Source of the DNA: Streptomyces chartreusis
Lineage (GTDB): Bacteria; Actinomycetota; Actinomycetes; Streptomycetales; Streptomycetaceae
Direction of reading: 5' to 3'
Assembly: GCF_008704715.1 (NCBI RefSeq)
Contig: NZ_CP023689.1
Span: 4,154,001 to 4,218,000, forward strand
Length of the DNA stretch: 64,000 nt
Of the stretch, positions 30,612-39,093 are shown one piece after another; the first letter of the stretch is position 1, and the number at the start of each line of letters is the position of its first letter. The translations under genes and the position numbers were made by a program. Below the pieces are notes generated by a model. The model was not told the DNA's origin. It did not search any database and saw only the letters and a program-made list of their open reading frames with translations.

Positions 30612-31976
30612 ATGGCCACGGAGTACGGACAGGGTTACGGGCACGGGCTCGCTCTCCACGAGCACGGCCTCCCCGAGCACGGCGGCGGGCGACGGCACCG
30701 GCTGCCGGCCGGACTGCGGGCGCCGTTCGAGGCACGCAGCTGGCGTGAGTTCGGGTACGTGCTGTTGAGCCTGCCGATCAGCATCCTGCTGTTCGTGTAC
30801 GCCATCACGATGGTGTCGCTGGGCGCGGGCCTGCTGGTGACGTTCCTCGGCATCCCGGTGCTGGCGGCGGGCCTGGCGGGCTGCCGCGGCTTCGGGGCGC
30901 TGGAGCGGGTACGCGCGCGTGCCCTGCTCGGCCTGGAGGTGGCCGACCCGGAGCCGCTGCGGATGCGCCGGCGCGGCTTCATGGCGTGGATGGGCGCCGT
31001 ACTGAAGAGCGGGACGTCGTGGCGGGCCCTGCTGTACGCGGTGCTGCACTTCCCGTGGGCGGTGTTCTCGTTCGTCGTCGCCCTGAACGTGTGGGTGTAC
31101 GGCTGGGCGCTGCTGACGTACCCGCTGTGGTTCTGGGTCTTCCCGATGTGGGCCGGCCAGGACGGGCTTCAGATCTACGGCGACGAGACGCACAGCTTCT
31201 ACCTCGACAACCCCTTCGAGATCACCGTCACCGCGCTGGTGGGCCTGCTGTTCACGCTGGCCACACCCTGGATCGTGCGGGCCCTGACGACGGTGGACCG
31301 GCTGCTGGTGCACGGTCTGCTCGGGCCGTCGACGCTGGCCACGCGCGTGGTGGAGCTGGAGTCCGACCGCGGGGTCGTCGTCGATACGGCCGCTGCCGAC
31401 CTGCGGCGCATCGAGCGCGACCTGCACGACGGAGCGCAGGCCCGGCTGGTGGCCCTGGCCATGGATCTTGGCCTGGCGAAGGAGAAGCTGGCGGAGGACC
31501 CGCAGGCCGCCGCGCGGATGGTCGACGAGGCGCACGGCGAGGTGAAGACGGCGCTCCAGGAGCTGCGCGATCTGGCCCGCGGCATCCATCCGGCGGTCCT
31601 GACCGACCGTGGTCTGGACGCGGCCCTGTCGGCGGTGGCCTCGCGGTGCACGGTGCCGGTGGAGGTCCAGGTCGACCTGACGGAGCGGCCGGTTCCGGCG
31701 ATCGAGGGGATCGCGTACTTCACGGTCTCCGAGCTGCTGCAGAACATCAGCAAGCACTCGCGGGCCACATGGGCGGCCGTTGATGTGTGGCGGGTGGAGA
31801 ACCGGCTGATGCTGCAGGTCGTGGACAACGGGATAGGCGGCGCGGCGACGTCCGGCGGCTCGGGCCTGTCGGGGCTGGCCGAACGGCTGGACGCGGTGGA
31901 CGGGATCCTCGTCGTGGACTCGCCGGTCGGGGGGCCGACCCGGGTCACGGCGGAGCTGCCGTGGCGGACGGTGTAA
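30612..31976 (+). CDS. Sensor histidine kinase (HisKA_3 type), copy 2
   Basis: The 454-residue protein is a tandem paralogue of the kinase at 29282: the segment around His272 (ERDLHDGAQARLVALAMDLG) and the ATPase half are nearly the same, but the sensor half has an extra extracellular loop (WAGQDGLQIYGDETHSFYLD) and a His/Gly-rich N-terminus (YGQGYGHGLALHEHGLPEHG). The duplication kept the output and changed the input domain. The pair probably shares the response regulator at 32400. Confidence 0.9.
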   Translation: MATEYGQGYGHGLALHEHGLPEHGGGRRHRLPAGLRAPFEARSWREFGYVLLSLPISILLFVYAITMVSLGAGLLVTFLGIPVLAAGLAGCRGFGALERVRARALLGLEVADPEPLRMRRRGFMAWMGAVLKSGTSWRALLYAVLHFPWAVFSFVVALNVWVYGWALLTYPLWFWVFPMWAGQDGLQIYGDETHSFYLDNPFEITVTALVGLLFTLATPWIVRALTTVDRLLVHGLLGPSTLATRVVELESDRGVVVDTAAADLRRIERDLHDGAQARLVALAMDLGLAKEKLAEDPQAAARMVDEAHGEVKTALQELRDLARGIHPAVLTDRGLDAALSAVASRCTVPVEVQVDLTERPVPAIEGIAYFTVSELLQNISKHSRATWAAVDVWRVENRLMLQVVDNGIGGAATSGGSGLSGLAERLDAVDGILVVDSPVGGPTRVTAELPWRTV

Positions 31977-32078
31977 GCCAGGGCGTGCCGCTGCCGTTCG
32001 CGGCGTGCCTGTGTCGTTCGAGGCGTGGCGTTCGACCGCGCGCCCGGTGAGGTGAGATCCGGCTCCGGTGGGTTCGGG

Positions 32079-32213
32079 GCCGGATTTCCGTGTGCCGGAT
32101 TTCCGTTTCCCAGGGTTCGGTCGGCGGAGTTCCGGTCGGCGGAGTTCCGGGGTCCGGCTTTCCGGTCGGCGGGCCTCCGTTTACCGGCTTTCCTTTTGCC
32201 GGCTTTTCGTTTG
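32079..32213 (+). repeat. Nine tandem copies of a degenerate 15-bp repeat
   Basis: The region is an uninterrupted 15-bp tandem array: GCCGGATTTCCGTGT, GCCGGATTTCCGTTT, then GCGGAGTTCCGGTCG, GCGGAGTTCCGGGGT, CCGGCTTTCCGGTCG and later copies. One forward frame through it gives five-residue units of the form A-[EG]-F-x-x, as in pentapeptide-repeat proteins, but the frame (68 codons from a GTG at 32025) has no ribosome site. The rest of 31977-32399 is non-coding and precedes the response regulator. It may be a regulatory minisatellite or a remnant of a repeat gene. Confidence 0.75.
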
Positions 32214-32399
32214 TTTGCAAGCACTCCCTGAGCACGCGCCCCGAAGTCGCCCCCTTTGTGCCCACGCGATCCGAACTGCGTCGGGAAGGTTATCCACAGG
32301 CCCGGTACGGAAGAGCCGATCGCGGGATACTGAGGTCGCGAAGGACGACAGGGCCGGGGCACGCTCGGCCGAACGCCAAGGCTCGGGGGGCCGAGGATC

Positions 32400-33071
32400 G
32401 TGGAGGACAGGGTGCGGGTGGTCATCGCCGAGGATTCGGTGCTGCTCAGGGAGGGGCTGACCCGGCTGTTGACCGACCGTGGGCACGAGGTCGTGGCGGG
32501 GGTCGGGGACGGCGAAGCCCTGGTCAAGACCATCACCGAGCTGGACGGCCAGGGCGAGCTGCCGGACGTGGTGGTCGCGGACGTACGGATGCCGCCGACG
32601 CACACCGACGAAGGAGTACGGGCGGCCGTGCTGCTGCGCAAGGCACACCCCGGTCTCGGGGTACTCGTCCTGTCGCAGTACGTGGAGGAGCGGTACGCCA
32701 CGGAGCTGCTGGCCGGTTCCAGCCGCGGGGTCGGCTATCTGCTGAAGGACCGCGTGGCCGAGGTCAGAGAATTCGTGGACGCGGTGGTGCGGGTCGCCCA
32801 GGGCGGTACGGCCCTCGACCCGGAGGTCGTCGCCCAGCTGCTGGGCCGCAGCCGCAAGCAGGACGTGCTCGCGGGGCTCACCCCACGGGAGCGGGAGGTC
32901 CTCGGTCTGATGGCCGAGGGACGGACGAACTCGGCCATCGCCCGGCAACTGGTGGTGAGCGACGGCGCCGTCGAGAAGCACGTCAGCAACATCTTCCTCA
33001 AGCTCGGGCTGTCCCAGAGCGACGGGGACCACCGGCGCGTGCTCGCGGTCCTCACCTACCTGAACTCCTGA
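32400..33071 (+). CDS. LuxR/NarL family response regulator
   Basis: The 223-residue protein has a receiver domain (VVIAEDSVLLREGL; phospho-acceptor Asp61 in VVVADVRMPP; Lys in GYLLKDRV) and a C-terminal LuxR-type HTH (LTPREREVLGLMAEGRTNSA, VVSDGAVEKHVSNIFLKLGL). It should act with the two kinases upstream. GTG at 32400 is given; GTG at 32412, which follows GGAGGA closely, is an equal choice and gives VRVVIAEDS, the more usual start. Confidence 0.92.
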   Translation: MEDRVRVVIAEDSVLLREGLTRLLTDRGHEVVAGVGDGEALVKTITELDGQGELPDVVVADVRMPPTHTDEGVRAAVLLRKAHPGLGVLVLSQYVEERYATELLAGSSRGVGYLLKDRVAEVREFVDAVVRVAQGGTALDPEVVAQLLGRSRKQDVLAGLTPREREVLGLMAEGRTNSAIARQLVVSDGAVEKHVSNIFLKLGLSQSDGDHRRVLAVLTYLNS

Positions 33072-33343
33072 TGGACCGACCCCGTGTCAGTCAAGTGGGT
33101 GACCGCTCCGCGGCGTCCACCGGACGGACGCGAGCGCGGCAACCGAACAAACAACAGGGAGCGTCTTCAAAAGCAGCGCCGGGGGCGCGGAAATCATGAC
33201 AAGTCAGGGTGGCAAACCGGCTCAATTCCTTGTCCGTCATGCGAATGGCCCAGGGAGGGCGACCTTTGCGGACGTAGGGTTGATCCTGGGAAGGCTTGCG
33301 GGAAGGCCAGCCCAGACAGCCGCCTCGAAGGAGGTCCAGTTCA

Positions 33344-35272
33344 GTGACCAGCCAGGTCAGTAGCCCATCGGAGCAGGCCGACGAAGCCGTCGTGGGAGAG
33401 CAGCGCAAACCGGCAGGGACGAAGGACGTCCGCCGGCTGGACCGAGTCATCATTCGATTCGCGGGGGACTCGGGCGACGGTATGCAGCTCACCGGCGACC
33501 GCTTCACCTCGGAAACGGCGTCCTTCGGGAACGACCTGTCGACGCTGCCGAACTTCCCCGCCGAGATCCGTGCCCCCGCCGGAACCCTGCCGGGCGTGTC
33601 CTCCTTCCAGCTGCATTTCGCCGACCACGACATCCTGACTCCGGGCGACGCGCCGAACGTGCTGGTGGCGATGAACCCGGCGGCCCTGAAGGCCAACCTC
33701 GGCGATGTGCCGCGCGGCGCGGAGATCATCGTCAACACGGACGAGTTCACCAAACGGGCGATGCAGAAGGTGGGCTACGCCACCTCGCCGCTGGAGGACG
33801 GCTCCCTCGACGGGTACAGCCTCCACCCGGTGCCGCTGACGACCCTGACGGTCGAGGCGCTGAAGGAGTTCGACCTCACGCGCAAGGAGGCCGAGCGCAG
33901 CAAGAACATGTTCGCGCTGGGCCTGCTGAGCTGGATGTACCACCGCCCTACCGAGGGCACCGAGAAGTTCCTGAAGTCGAAGTTCGCCAAGAAGCCCGAC
34001 ATCGCGGCGGCCAACATCACCGCTTTCCGCGCGGGCTGGAACTTCGGCGAGACGACCGAGGACTTCGCCGTCTCCTACGAGATCGCCCCGGCGACGACGG
34101 CCTTCCCGGTCGGCACCTACCGGAACATCTCCGGGAACCTCGCGCTGTCCTACGGGCTGATCGCCGCGTCCCGGCAGGCGGACCTGCCGCTGTACCTGGG
34201 CTCGTACCCGATCACGCCGGCCTCGGACATCCTGCACGAGCTGAGCCGGCACAAGAACTTCGGCGTACGGACCTTCCAGGCCGAGGACGAGATCGCGGGC
34301 ATCGGCGCGGCGCTGGGCGCGGCCTTCGGCGGCTCGCTGGCGGTGACGACGACGTCCGGCCCGGGTGTGGCGCTGAAGTCGGAGACCATCGGCCTCGCGG
34401 TCTCCCTGGAGCTGCCGCTGCTGGTGATCGACATCCAGCGGGGCGGGCCGTCGACCGGCCTGCCGACCAAGACCGAGCAGGCGGACCTGCTCCAGGCGAT
34501 GTTCGGGCGCAACGGCGAGGCGCCGGTCCCGGTGATCGCCCCGTGCACCCCGGCCGACTGCTTCGACGCGGCGCTGGAGGCGGCGCGGATCGCGCTGACG
34601 TACCGCACGCCGGTGATGCTCCTTTCGGACGGCTATCTGGCCAACGGCTCCGAGCCGTGGCGGATCCCGGAGACGGACGAACTGCCGGATCTGACCGTGC
34701 AGTTCGCGCAGGGTCCCAACCACACCCTGGACGACGGCAGCGAGGTCTTCTGGCCGTACAAGCGCGACCCGCAGACCCTCGCCCGGCCGTGGGCGATCCC
34801 GGGCACGCCGGGCCTGGAGCACCGCATCGGCGGCATCGAGAAGGAAGACGGCACGGGCAACATCTCCTACGCGCCCGCCAACCACGACTTCATGGTCCGC
34901 ACCCGCCAGGCCAAGATCGACGGCATCGAAGTGCCGGACCTGGAGGTCGACGACCCGCACGAGGCGAAGACGCTGGTGCTGGGCTGGGGCTCGACGTACG
35001 GCCCGATCACCGCCGCCGTACGCCGTCTGCGCACCGCGGGTGAGTCGATCGCGCAGGCGCATCTACGCCATCTGAACCCGTTCCCGCGCAACCTGGGCGC
35101 GGTACTCGGACGTTACGAGAAGGTGGTGATCCCCGAGATGAACCTCGGTCAGCTCGCCACCCTGGTCCGGGCGAAGTACCTGGTGGACGCCCACTCGTAC
35201 AACCAGGTCAACGGCATGCCGTTCAAGGCGGAACAGCTTGCCAAGGCTCTCAAGGAGGCCATCGATGCCTGA
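33344..35272 (+). CDS. korA: 2-oxoacid:ferredoxin oxidoreductase, alpha subunit (gamma-alpha fusion)
   Basis: The 642-residue subunit has the gamma domain first (VIIRFAGDSGDGMQLTGDRF, FPAEIRAPAGTLPGVSSFQL) and the alpha domain after about residue 230 (GSYPITPASDILHELS, FQAEDEIAGIGAALGAAFGG, TSGPGVALKSE). With the beta subunit it oxidises 2-oxoglutarate (or another 2-oxoacid) to acyl-CoA and reduces ferredoxin. GTG at 33344 has AAGGAGG at 9 nt. The stop overlaps korB by 8 bp. Proximity to a complex I set that lacks the NADH module is suggestive. Confidence 0.93.
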   Translation: MTSQVSSPSEQADEAVVGEQRKPAGTKDVRRLDRVIIRFAGDSGDGMQLTGDRFTSETASFGNDLSTLPNFPAEIRAPAGTLPGVSSFQLHFADHDILTPGDAPNVLVAMNPAALKANLGDVPRGAEIIVNTDEFTKRAMQKVGYATSPLEDGSLDGYSLHPVPLTTLTVEALKEFDLTRKEAERSKNMFALGLLSWMYHRPTEGTEKFLKSKFAKKPDIAAANITAFRAGWNFGETTEDFAVSYEIAPATTAFPVGTYRNISGNLALSYGLIAASRQADLPLYLGSYPITPASDILHELSRHKNFGVRTFQAEDEIAGIGAALGAAFGGSLAVTTTSGPGVALKSETIGLAVSLELPLLVIDIQRGGPSTGLPTKTEQADLLQAMFGRNGEAPVPVIAPCTPADCFDAALEAARIALTYRTPVMLLSDGYLANGSEPWRIPETDELPDLTVQFAQGPNHTLDDGSEVFWPYKRDPQTLARPWAIPGTPGLEHRIGGIEKEDGTGNISYAPANHDFMVRTRQAKIDGIEVPDLEVDDPHEAKTLVLGWGSTYGPITAAVRRLRTAGESIAQAHLRHLNPFPRNLGAVLGRYEKVVIPEMNLGQLATLVRAKYLVDAHSYNQVNGMPFKAEQLAKALKEAIDA

Positions 35273-36344
35273 GACGTCCACGGAAGGCACGGGCACGATC
35301 GAGGCACTCTCGCTCATTCCCAAGGCCGAGGCACGCCAGTCCATGAAGGACTTCAAGTCCGACCAGGAAGTGCGCTGGTGCCCCGGCTGCGGTGACTACG
35401 CGATCCTCGCGGCGGTCCAGGGCTTCATGCCGGAGCTGGGTCTGGCCAAGGAAAACATCGTCTTCGTCTCGGGTATCGGCTGTTCGTCGCGCTTCCCCTA
35501 CTACATGAACACGTACGGGATGCACTCCATCCACGGCCGCGCTCCCGCCATCGCGACGGGCCTGGCCACCTCGCGCCGGGATCTGTCGGTGTGGGTGGTC
35601 ACGGGTGACGGCGACGCGCTGTCGATCGGCGGCAACCACCTGATCCATGCCCTGCGCCGCAACGTCAACCTCAAGATCCTGCTGTTCAACAACCGGATCT
35701 ACGGTCTGACGAAGGGCCAGTACTCCCCGACCTCCGAGGTCGGCAAGATCACCAAGTCGACGCCGATGGGTTCGCTGGACGCGCCCTTCAACCCGGTGTC
35801 CCTGGCGATCGGCGCCGAGGCGTCCTTCGTGGCCCGCACGGTCGACTCCGACCGCAAGCACCTCACGCAGGTGCTGCGGGAGGCGGCTGCCCACAAGGGC
35901 ACCGCGCTGATCGAGATCTACCAGAACTGCAACATCTTCAACGACGGTGCGTTCGAGGTCCTGAAGGACAAGCAGCAGGCCGAGGAAGCGGTGATCCGCC
36001 TTGAACACGGGCAGCCGATCCGCTTCGGCACGGACCTCGCTCGTGGTGTGGTCCGCGACGCGCAGACCGGCGACCTGAGGGTCGTCAACGTCACCCCGGA
36101 GAACGAGTCGCAGATCGTGATCCACGACGCCCACGCCGCATCCCCGACCACGGCCTTCGCCCTCTCCCGCCTGGCCGACCCGGACACCCTCCACCACACC
36201 CCGATCGGCGTGTTCCGCTCGGTGGAACGGCCGGTCTACGACACCCAGATGGCCGACCAACTGGACTCGGCGATCGAGCAGAACGGCAAGGGCGATCTGG
36301 GGCAGTTGCTGGCGGGTGGCGACACCTGGACGGTCGTCGGCTGA
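35265..36344 (+). CDS. korB: 2-oxoacid:ferredoxin oxidoreductase, beta subunit
   Basis: The 359-residue subunit binds thiamine diphosphate (GDGDALSIGGNHLIHALRRN ... NNRIYGLTKGQ) and has Cys ligands for a 4Fe-4S cluster in RWCPGCGDYA and SGIGCSSRFPYY, with a further Cys in IYQNCNIFND. It forms the catalytic unit with korA, with which it overlaps by 8 bp. A terminator hairpin follows at 36362. Confidence 0.94.
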   Translation: MPETSTEGTGTIEALSLIPKAEARQSMKDFKSDQEVRWCPGCGDYAILAAVQGFMPELGLAKENIVFVSGIGCSSRFPYYMNTYGMHSIHGRAPAIATGLATSRRDLSVWVVTGDGDALSIGGNHLIHALRRNVNLKILLFNNRIYGLTKGQYSPTSEVGKITKSTPMGSLDAPFNPVSLAIGAEASFVARTVDSDRKHLTQVLREAAAHKGTALIEIYQNCNIFNDGAFEVLKDKQQAEEAVIRLEHGQPIRFGTDLARGVVRDAQTGDLRVVNVTPENESQIVIHDAHAASPTTAFALSRLADPDTLHHTPIGVFRSVERPVYDTQMADQLDSAIEQNGKGDLGQLLAGGDTWTVVG

Positions 36345-36361
36345 CGGCCGACGGCCATGTG

Positions 36362-36393
36362 AAGGCCTGGGCGCATTACGACGCCCAGGCCTT
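36362..36393. terminator. 12-bp perfect terminator after korB
   Basis: AAGGCCTGGGCG (36362-36373) pairs with CGCCCAGGCCTT (36382-36393) across 8 nt, ending in TTT. It lies between korB and the convergent small gene at 36399 and can serve both. Confidence 0.8.
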
Positions 36394-36398
36394 TCGCG

Positions 36399-36656
36399 TC
36401 AGGCGTCGGGGATGTCCCGCTTGGCGCGGATGAGGGTGTCGCGATCGATGACGACGATGCGCTCGTAGTCGGCTCGCGCTGCGTCCGGGGGGAGATGAGG
36501 GTCGAGATCGGCGGTGGCCTCGGTGCCGATGATCGCGAAATCGCCGTTGCTGAGCTCGAACAGGTCCGGACATGTCTCGCCGGTGGCACTCCCCCGCAAG
36601 CTAGGAGGATCCCCGAGCCGACGGGTAATACGGAACGCCGAGACGTCGTCGCGCAC
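36399..36656 (-). CDS. Small conserved hypothetical protein
   Basis: GTG at 36656 gives 85 residues: VRDDVSAFRITRRLGDPP, then SLRGSATGETCPDLFELSNG, DFAIIGTEATADL, and a C-terminal segment ADYERIVVIDRDTLIRAKRD. From memory this form (a short protein opening with the RITRRLGDP-type stretch and containing CPDxFELxxGDFAIIG) is common in Streptomyces genomes, often next to DUF6082 genes, as here. Its function is unknown. The longer frame to 36734 lacks a ribosome site and crosses a hairpin. Confidence 0.7.
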   Translation of the reverse strand: MRDDVSAFRITRRLGDPPSLRGSATGETCPDLFELSNGDFAIIGTEATADLDPHLPPDAARADYERIVVIDRDTLIRAKRDIPDA

Positions 36657-36695
36657 CTGAGCGGTCCCCTCTCGGGGCGCGCAGCCCCGCGTCTC

Positions 36696-36726
36696 AAGGG
36701 GCGCCACTCGATGAGTGACGCCCCTT
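36696..36726 (-). terminator. 14-bp hairpin between DUF6082 and the small gene
   Basis: The arm at 36696-36709 (AAGGGGCGCCACTC) pairs with 36713-36726 with one G-U type pair and a 3-nt loop, and reads into TT. It can end the leftward DUF6082 transcript or regulate readthrough into the small gene. Confidence 0.6.
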
Positions 36727-36776
36727 GGGTTCACAGTGTTCTGGATCTTACACGCGTGTGATACCTCTCACATTTA

Positions 36777-37331
36777 TTACCCCTCTAAATCCGGCCCGAT
36801 TACCCACCATTCGTCCGGGTCATCCCGTAAGTCGTCCAGCATTGCATCAACGACCAGCCCGACCCGACTTTCGAGGGATTCACTGGGAACGCTGCGTCGA
36901 TGCTCGACCGTGGAGGCCCAATACGCCGCGAAAACCTCATTGCGACATAGAACGCGCAGGTGTCCGACGAGCTCATCCCAGTCATAGACACCCACGCGAT
37001 GAGCCATCAGCAGCACCCCGTACTGACGATTGGCGAAGAGCATCTGTCGGCGCTGGCGCTCCGAGAGCCCGGTCAACGTGCTCATGGCCGTAGCCAGCGA
37101 CGGATCGTCGATCGCTCGATCCAGTTGCTCCACGGTGAGGCGGTACTGCTGGATGAGATTCGCCCGACGCATCTCCTCGGTCATCAGCGCCAACTGCCGC
37201 AGCAGTTCCAGCAAGAGTTCCTCCTGACGCCGACGACGGCCACGACCGAGAGGCGCACGCAGGAAACCGAGTCCCGCCATTACCGCAGAACCGATCCTGC
37301 TGGGCCGGGCGGCCGGAGTTTGTGTGGCCAT
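36777..37331 (-). CDS. DUF6082 family protein
   Basis: The 184-residue protein matches the DUF6082 pattern: RQLALMTEEMRRANLIQQYR, AIDDPSLATAMSTLTGLSER, RRQMLFANRQYGVLLMAHRV, and the C-terminal DDPDEWWVIGPDLEG. The family is Streptomyces-specific and of unknown function. The third codon from the end is TTA, the bldA-dependent Leu codon. The start at 37331 has a basic N-terminus (RAPLGRGRRRRQ). The 230 bp upstream hold no clear gene. Confidence 0.75.
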   Translation of the reverse strand: MATQTPAARPSRIGSAVMAGLGFLRAPLGRGRRRRQEELLLELLRQLALMTEEMRRANLIQQYRLTVEQLDRAIDDPSLATAMSTLTGLSERQRRQMLFANRQYGVLLMAHRVGVYDWDELVGHLRVLCRNEVFAAYWASTVEHRRSVPSESLESRVGLVVDAMLDDLRDDPDEWWVIGPDLEG

Positions 37332-37561
37332 GTCAAGGCAACCCCCTGGATCCGGTGAGCGTGCGCCATGCGGTGGCAGCGCGGGGCGGCGCACAGGTGG
37401 GCGTAGCACTCCGCCTCCACATTGCCCGTCAGTCAACGGCGGCGTGGGAGGCGGAGAGGGGGCGCATGGAAGGACGTGTCTCGCATGTCGACCAACGCCC
37501 TGACATATGTGTGCCCCCAGGCGCCGTACGCATTCCTGCCGGCGGGACCAGGCGATTCACA

Positions 37562-37969
37562 TCACCCCTGATCAGAGCCGCCTTTTCGCGCGTCGTACAC
37601 CTCCCGCGCCTTCTGCACCTCCCCCATCCGCTCCTCGGTCCACAGCGCGAGCCCCCGCACCTGTTCCGCCGCCTCGCGGCCCAGATCGGTGAGGGAGTAG
37701 TCGACCCGCGGAGGGATCACCGGCTTGGCGTCGCGGTGGACGAGGCCGTCGCGTTCCAGGGTCTGGAGGGTCTGGGTCAGCATCTTCTCGCTGACCCGGC
37801 CGATCGCCCGGCGCAGCTCGCTGAAGCGGTAGGGCCGGTCGAGAAGCTCGATCAGGACCAGGACACCCCAGCGGCTGGTCACATGCTCCAGCACCAGCCG
37901 GTGCGGGCACATCTGCTCGCCGGTGTCGTACTTGCTCGCCGTCACGCCCACCACGCCACTTACCGTCAT
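37562..37969 (-). CDS. HxlR family transcriptional regulator
   Basis: The 135-residue winged-HTH protein has the HxlR signature: CPHRLVLEHVTSRWGVLVLI, then RFSELRRAIGRVSEKMLTQT, LQTLERDGLVHRDA and PRVDYSLTDLG. Such regulators sense redox or electrophiles by a Cys near the N-terminus, here Cys21. It is divergent from an NAD(P)-binding oxidoreductase 89 bp away, the same arrangement as the E. coli ytfH-qorB pair, so it most likely represses that gene and itself. Confidence 0.9.
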   Translation of the reverse strand: MTVSGVVGVTASKYDTGEQMCPHRLVLEHVTSRWGVLVLIELLDRPYRFSELRRAIGRVSEKMLTQTLQTLERDGLVHRDAKPVIPPRVDYSLTDLGREAAEQVRGLALWTEERMGEVQKAREVYDARKGGSDQG

Positions 37970-37972
37970 GCC

Positions 37973-37997
37973 AGTACCTTACTTCAAAGTGGGTACT
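37973..37997. promoter_or_regulatory. Inverted repeat operator between hxlR and oxidoreductase
   Basis: AGTACC (37973-37978) and GGTACT (37992-37997) form a dyad with 13-bp spacing, within a longer imperfect symmetry (ACTT ... AAGT). It sits immediately upstream of the HxlR start, in the divergent gap. HxlR proteins bind such GTAC-containing dyads. Confidence 0.6.
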
Positions 37998-38058
37998 TTC
38001 GCAGAGTTAGCGCACCTCTTAGGGTTAGTGCCACCGCACCCCACAAGGAGTTCTGATC

Positions 38059-38913
38059 ATGAGCATCGTCGTCACCGGAGCCACCGGACACCTGGGCCGC
38101 CACGTCGTGGAGCAGCTACTGGAGAAGGTCCCGGCCGACCAGGTGACCGCCGTAGTGCGCACCCCCGAGAAGGCCGCCGACCTCGCCGAACGCGGCGTGA
38201 AGCTCGCCGTCGCCGACTACAGCGCCCCCGAGACCTTCGACGGACTGTTCGCCGCGGGCGACAAGGTGCTGCTCATATCGGGCAGCGAGGTCGGCAACGA
38301 CCGCGTCGGCCAGCACAAGGCCGTCATCGACGCCGCCAAGGCCGCCGGCGTCGCCCTGCTCGCCTACACCAGCGCCCCCGGCAGCCTCACGGCCGCCCTC
38401 GCCGACGACCACCGCGGCACCGAGACGGCGCTCCTGGAGTCCGGCCTGCCGTACACCCTGCTGCGCAACGGCTGGTACCACGAGAACTACACCGAGAACC
38501 TCGCCCCGGTCCTGGAGCACAGCGCCGTCACCCACGCCGCCAGCACGGGCCGCGTCTCCTCCGCCTCGCGCGCCGACTACGCGGCCGCCGCCGTCGCCGT
38601 ACTGACCGGCGAGGGGCACGAGAACCAGACGTACGAGCTGGGTGGCGACGTCGCCTGGAGCTTCGCCGAGTACGCCGCCGAGCTGAGCCGGCAGACCGGC
38701 AAGGAGATCGCCGAGAACCCCGTCTCCGTCGAGGTCTTCACCGGCATCCTGGCCGGCGCCGGGCTGCCGGAGCCCGTGGCCGCGATCATCGCGGGCGTGG
38801 ACGCCTCCGTGGAGAAGGGCGAACTCGTCGTCGACAGCGGGGACCTGTCCCGCCTGGCCGGCCGCCCGACCACGCCGATCTCCGAGGCGATCGCCGCCGG
38901 ACTGAAGGGCTGA
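38059..38913 (+). CDS. NAD(P)H-binding oxidoreductase (QorB/NmrA-like)
   Basis: The 284-residue protein has the Rossmann start MSIVVTGATGHLGRHVVEQL (GATGHLGR) and the atypical SDR body of YtfG/QorB: VLLISGSEVGNDRVGQHKAV, LAYTSAPGS, LRNGWYHENYTENL. The family reduces quinones with NADPH and protects against electrophiles. AAGGAG precedes the ATG. The divergent HxlR gene is the probable regulator. Confidence 0.9.
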   Translation: MSIVVTGATGHLGRHVVEQLLEKVPADQVTAVVRTPEKAADLAERGVKLAVADYSAPETFDGLFAAGDKVLLISGSEVGNDRVGQHKAVIDAAKAAGVALLAYTSAPGSLTAALADDHRGTETALLESGLPYTLLRNGWYHENYTENLAPVLEHSAVTHAASTGRVSSASRADYAAAAVAVLTGEGHENQTYELGGDVAWSFAEYAAELSRQTGKEIAENPVSVEVFTGILAGAGLPEPVAAIIAGVDASVEKGELVVDSGDLSRLAGRPTTPISEAIAAGLKG

Positions 38914-38978
38914 CCCGACCTCTTCCGGGGTGCCCCGCGGGCGGAAGCAACGCCCCGCAGCGCACCCGGGTGCCCTGA

Positions 38979-39026
38979 CCCCCGCCTGTCATGACCGTAT
39001 GGCGATACGGGCATGACAGGCGGGGG
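38979..39026. terminator. 15-bp perfect bidirectional terminator
   Basis: The arm CCCCCGCCTGTCATG (38979-38993) pairs perfectly with 39012-39026, and an inner 6-bp CCGTAT/ATACGG stem extends it after one mismatch. It follows the oxidoreductase gene and precedes rarD by 68 bp. Confidence 0.8.
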
Positions 39027-39093
39027 CTTTCGGCGTTACCTTCGTGCGGGCCGACGTAGGGACGCGGCCACGTGAGGGCACGAAGGAGGGGCC

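Noticed and set aside
32079..32213. A CRISPR array
   Set aside because: The 15-bp units are directly tandem with no spacers and no cas genes are present.
33341..35062. A long minus-strand frame opposite korA
   Set aside because: korA has clear domains and a ribosome site on the plus strand; the reverse frame has no recognisable feature.
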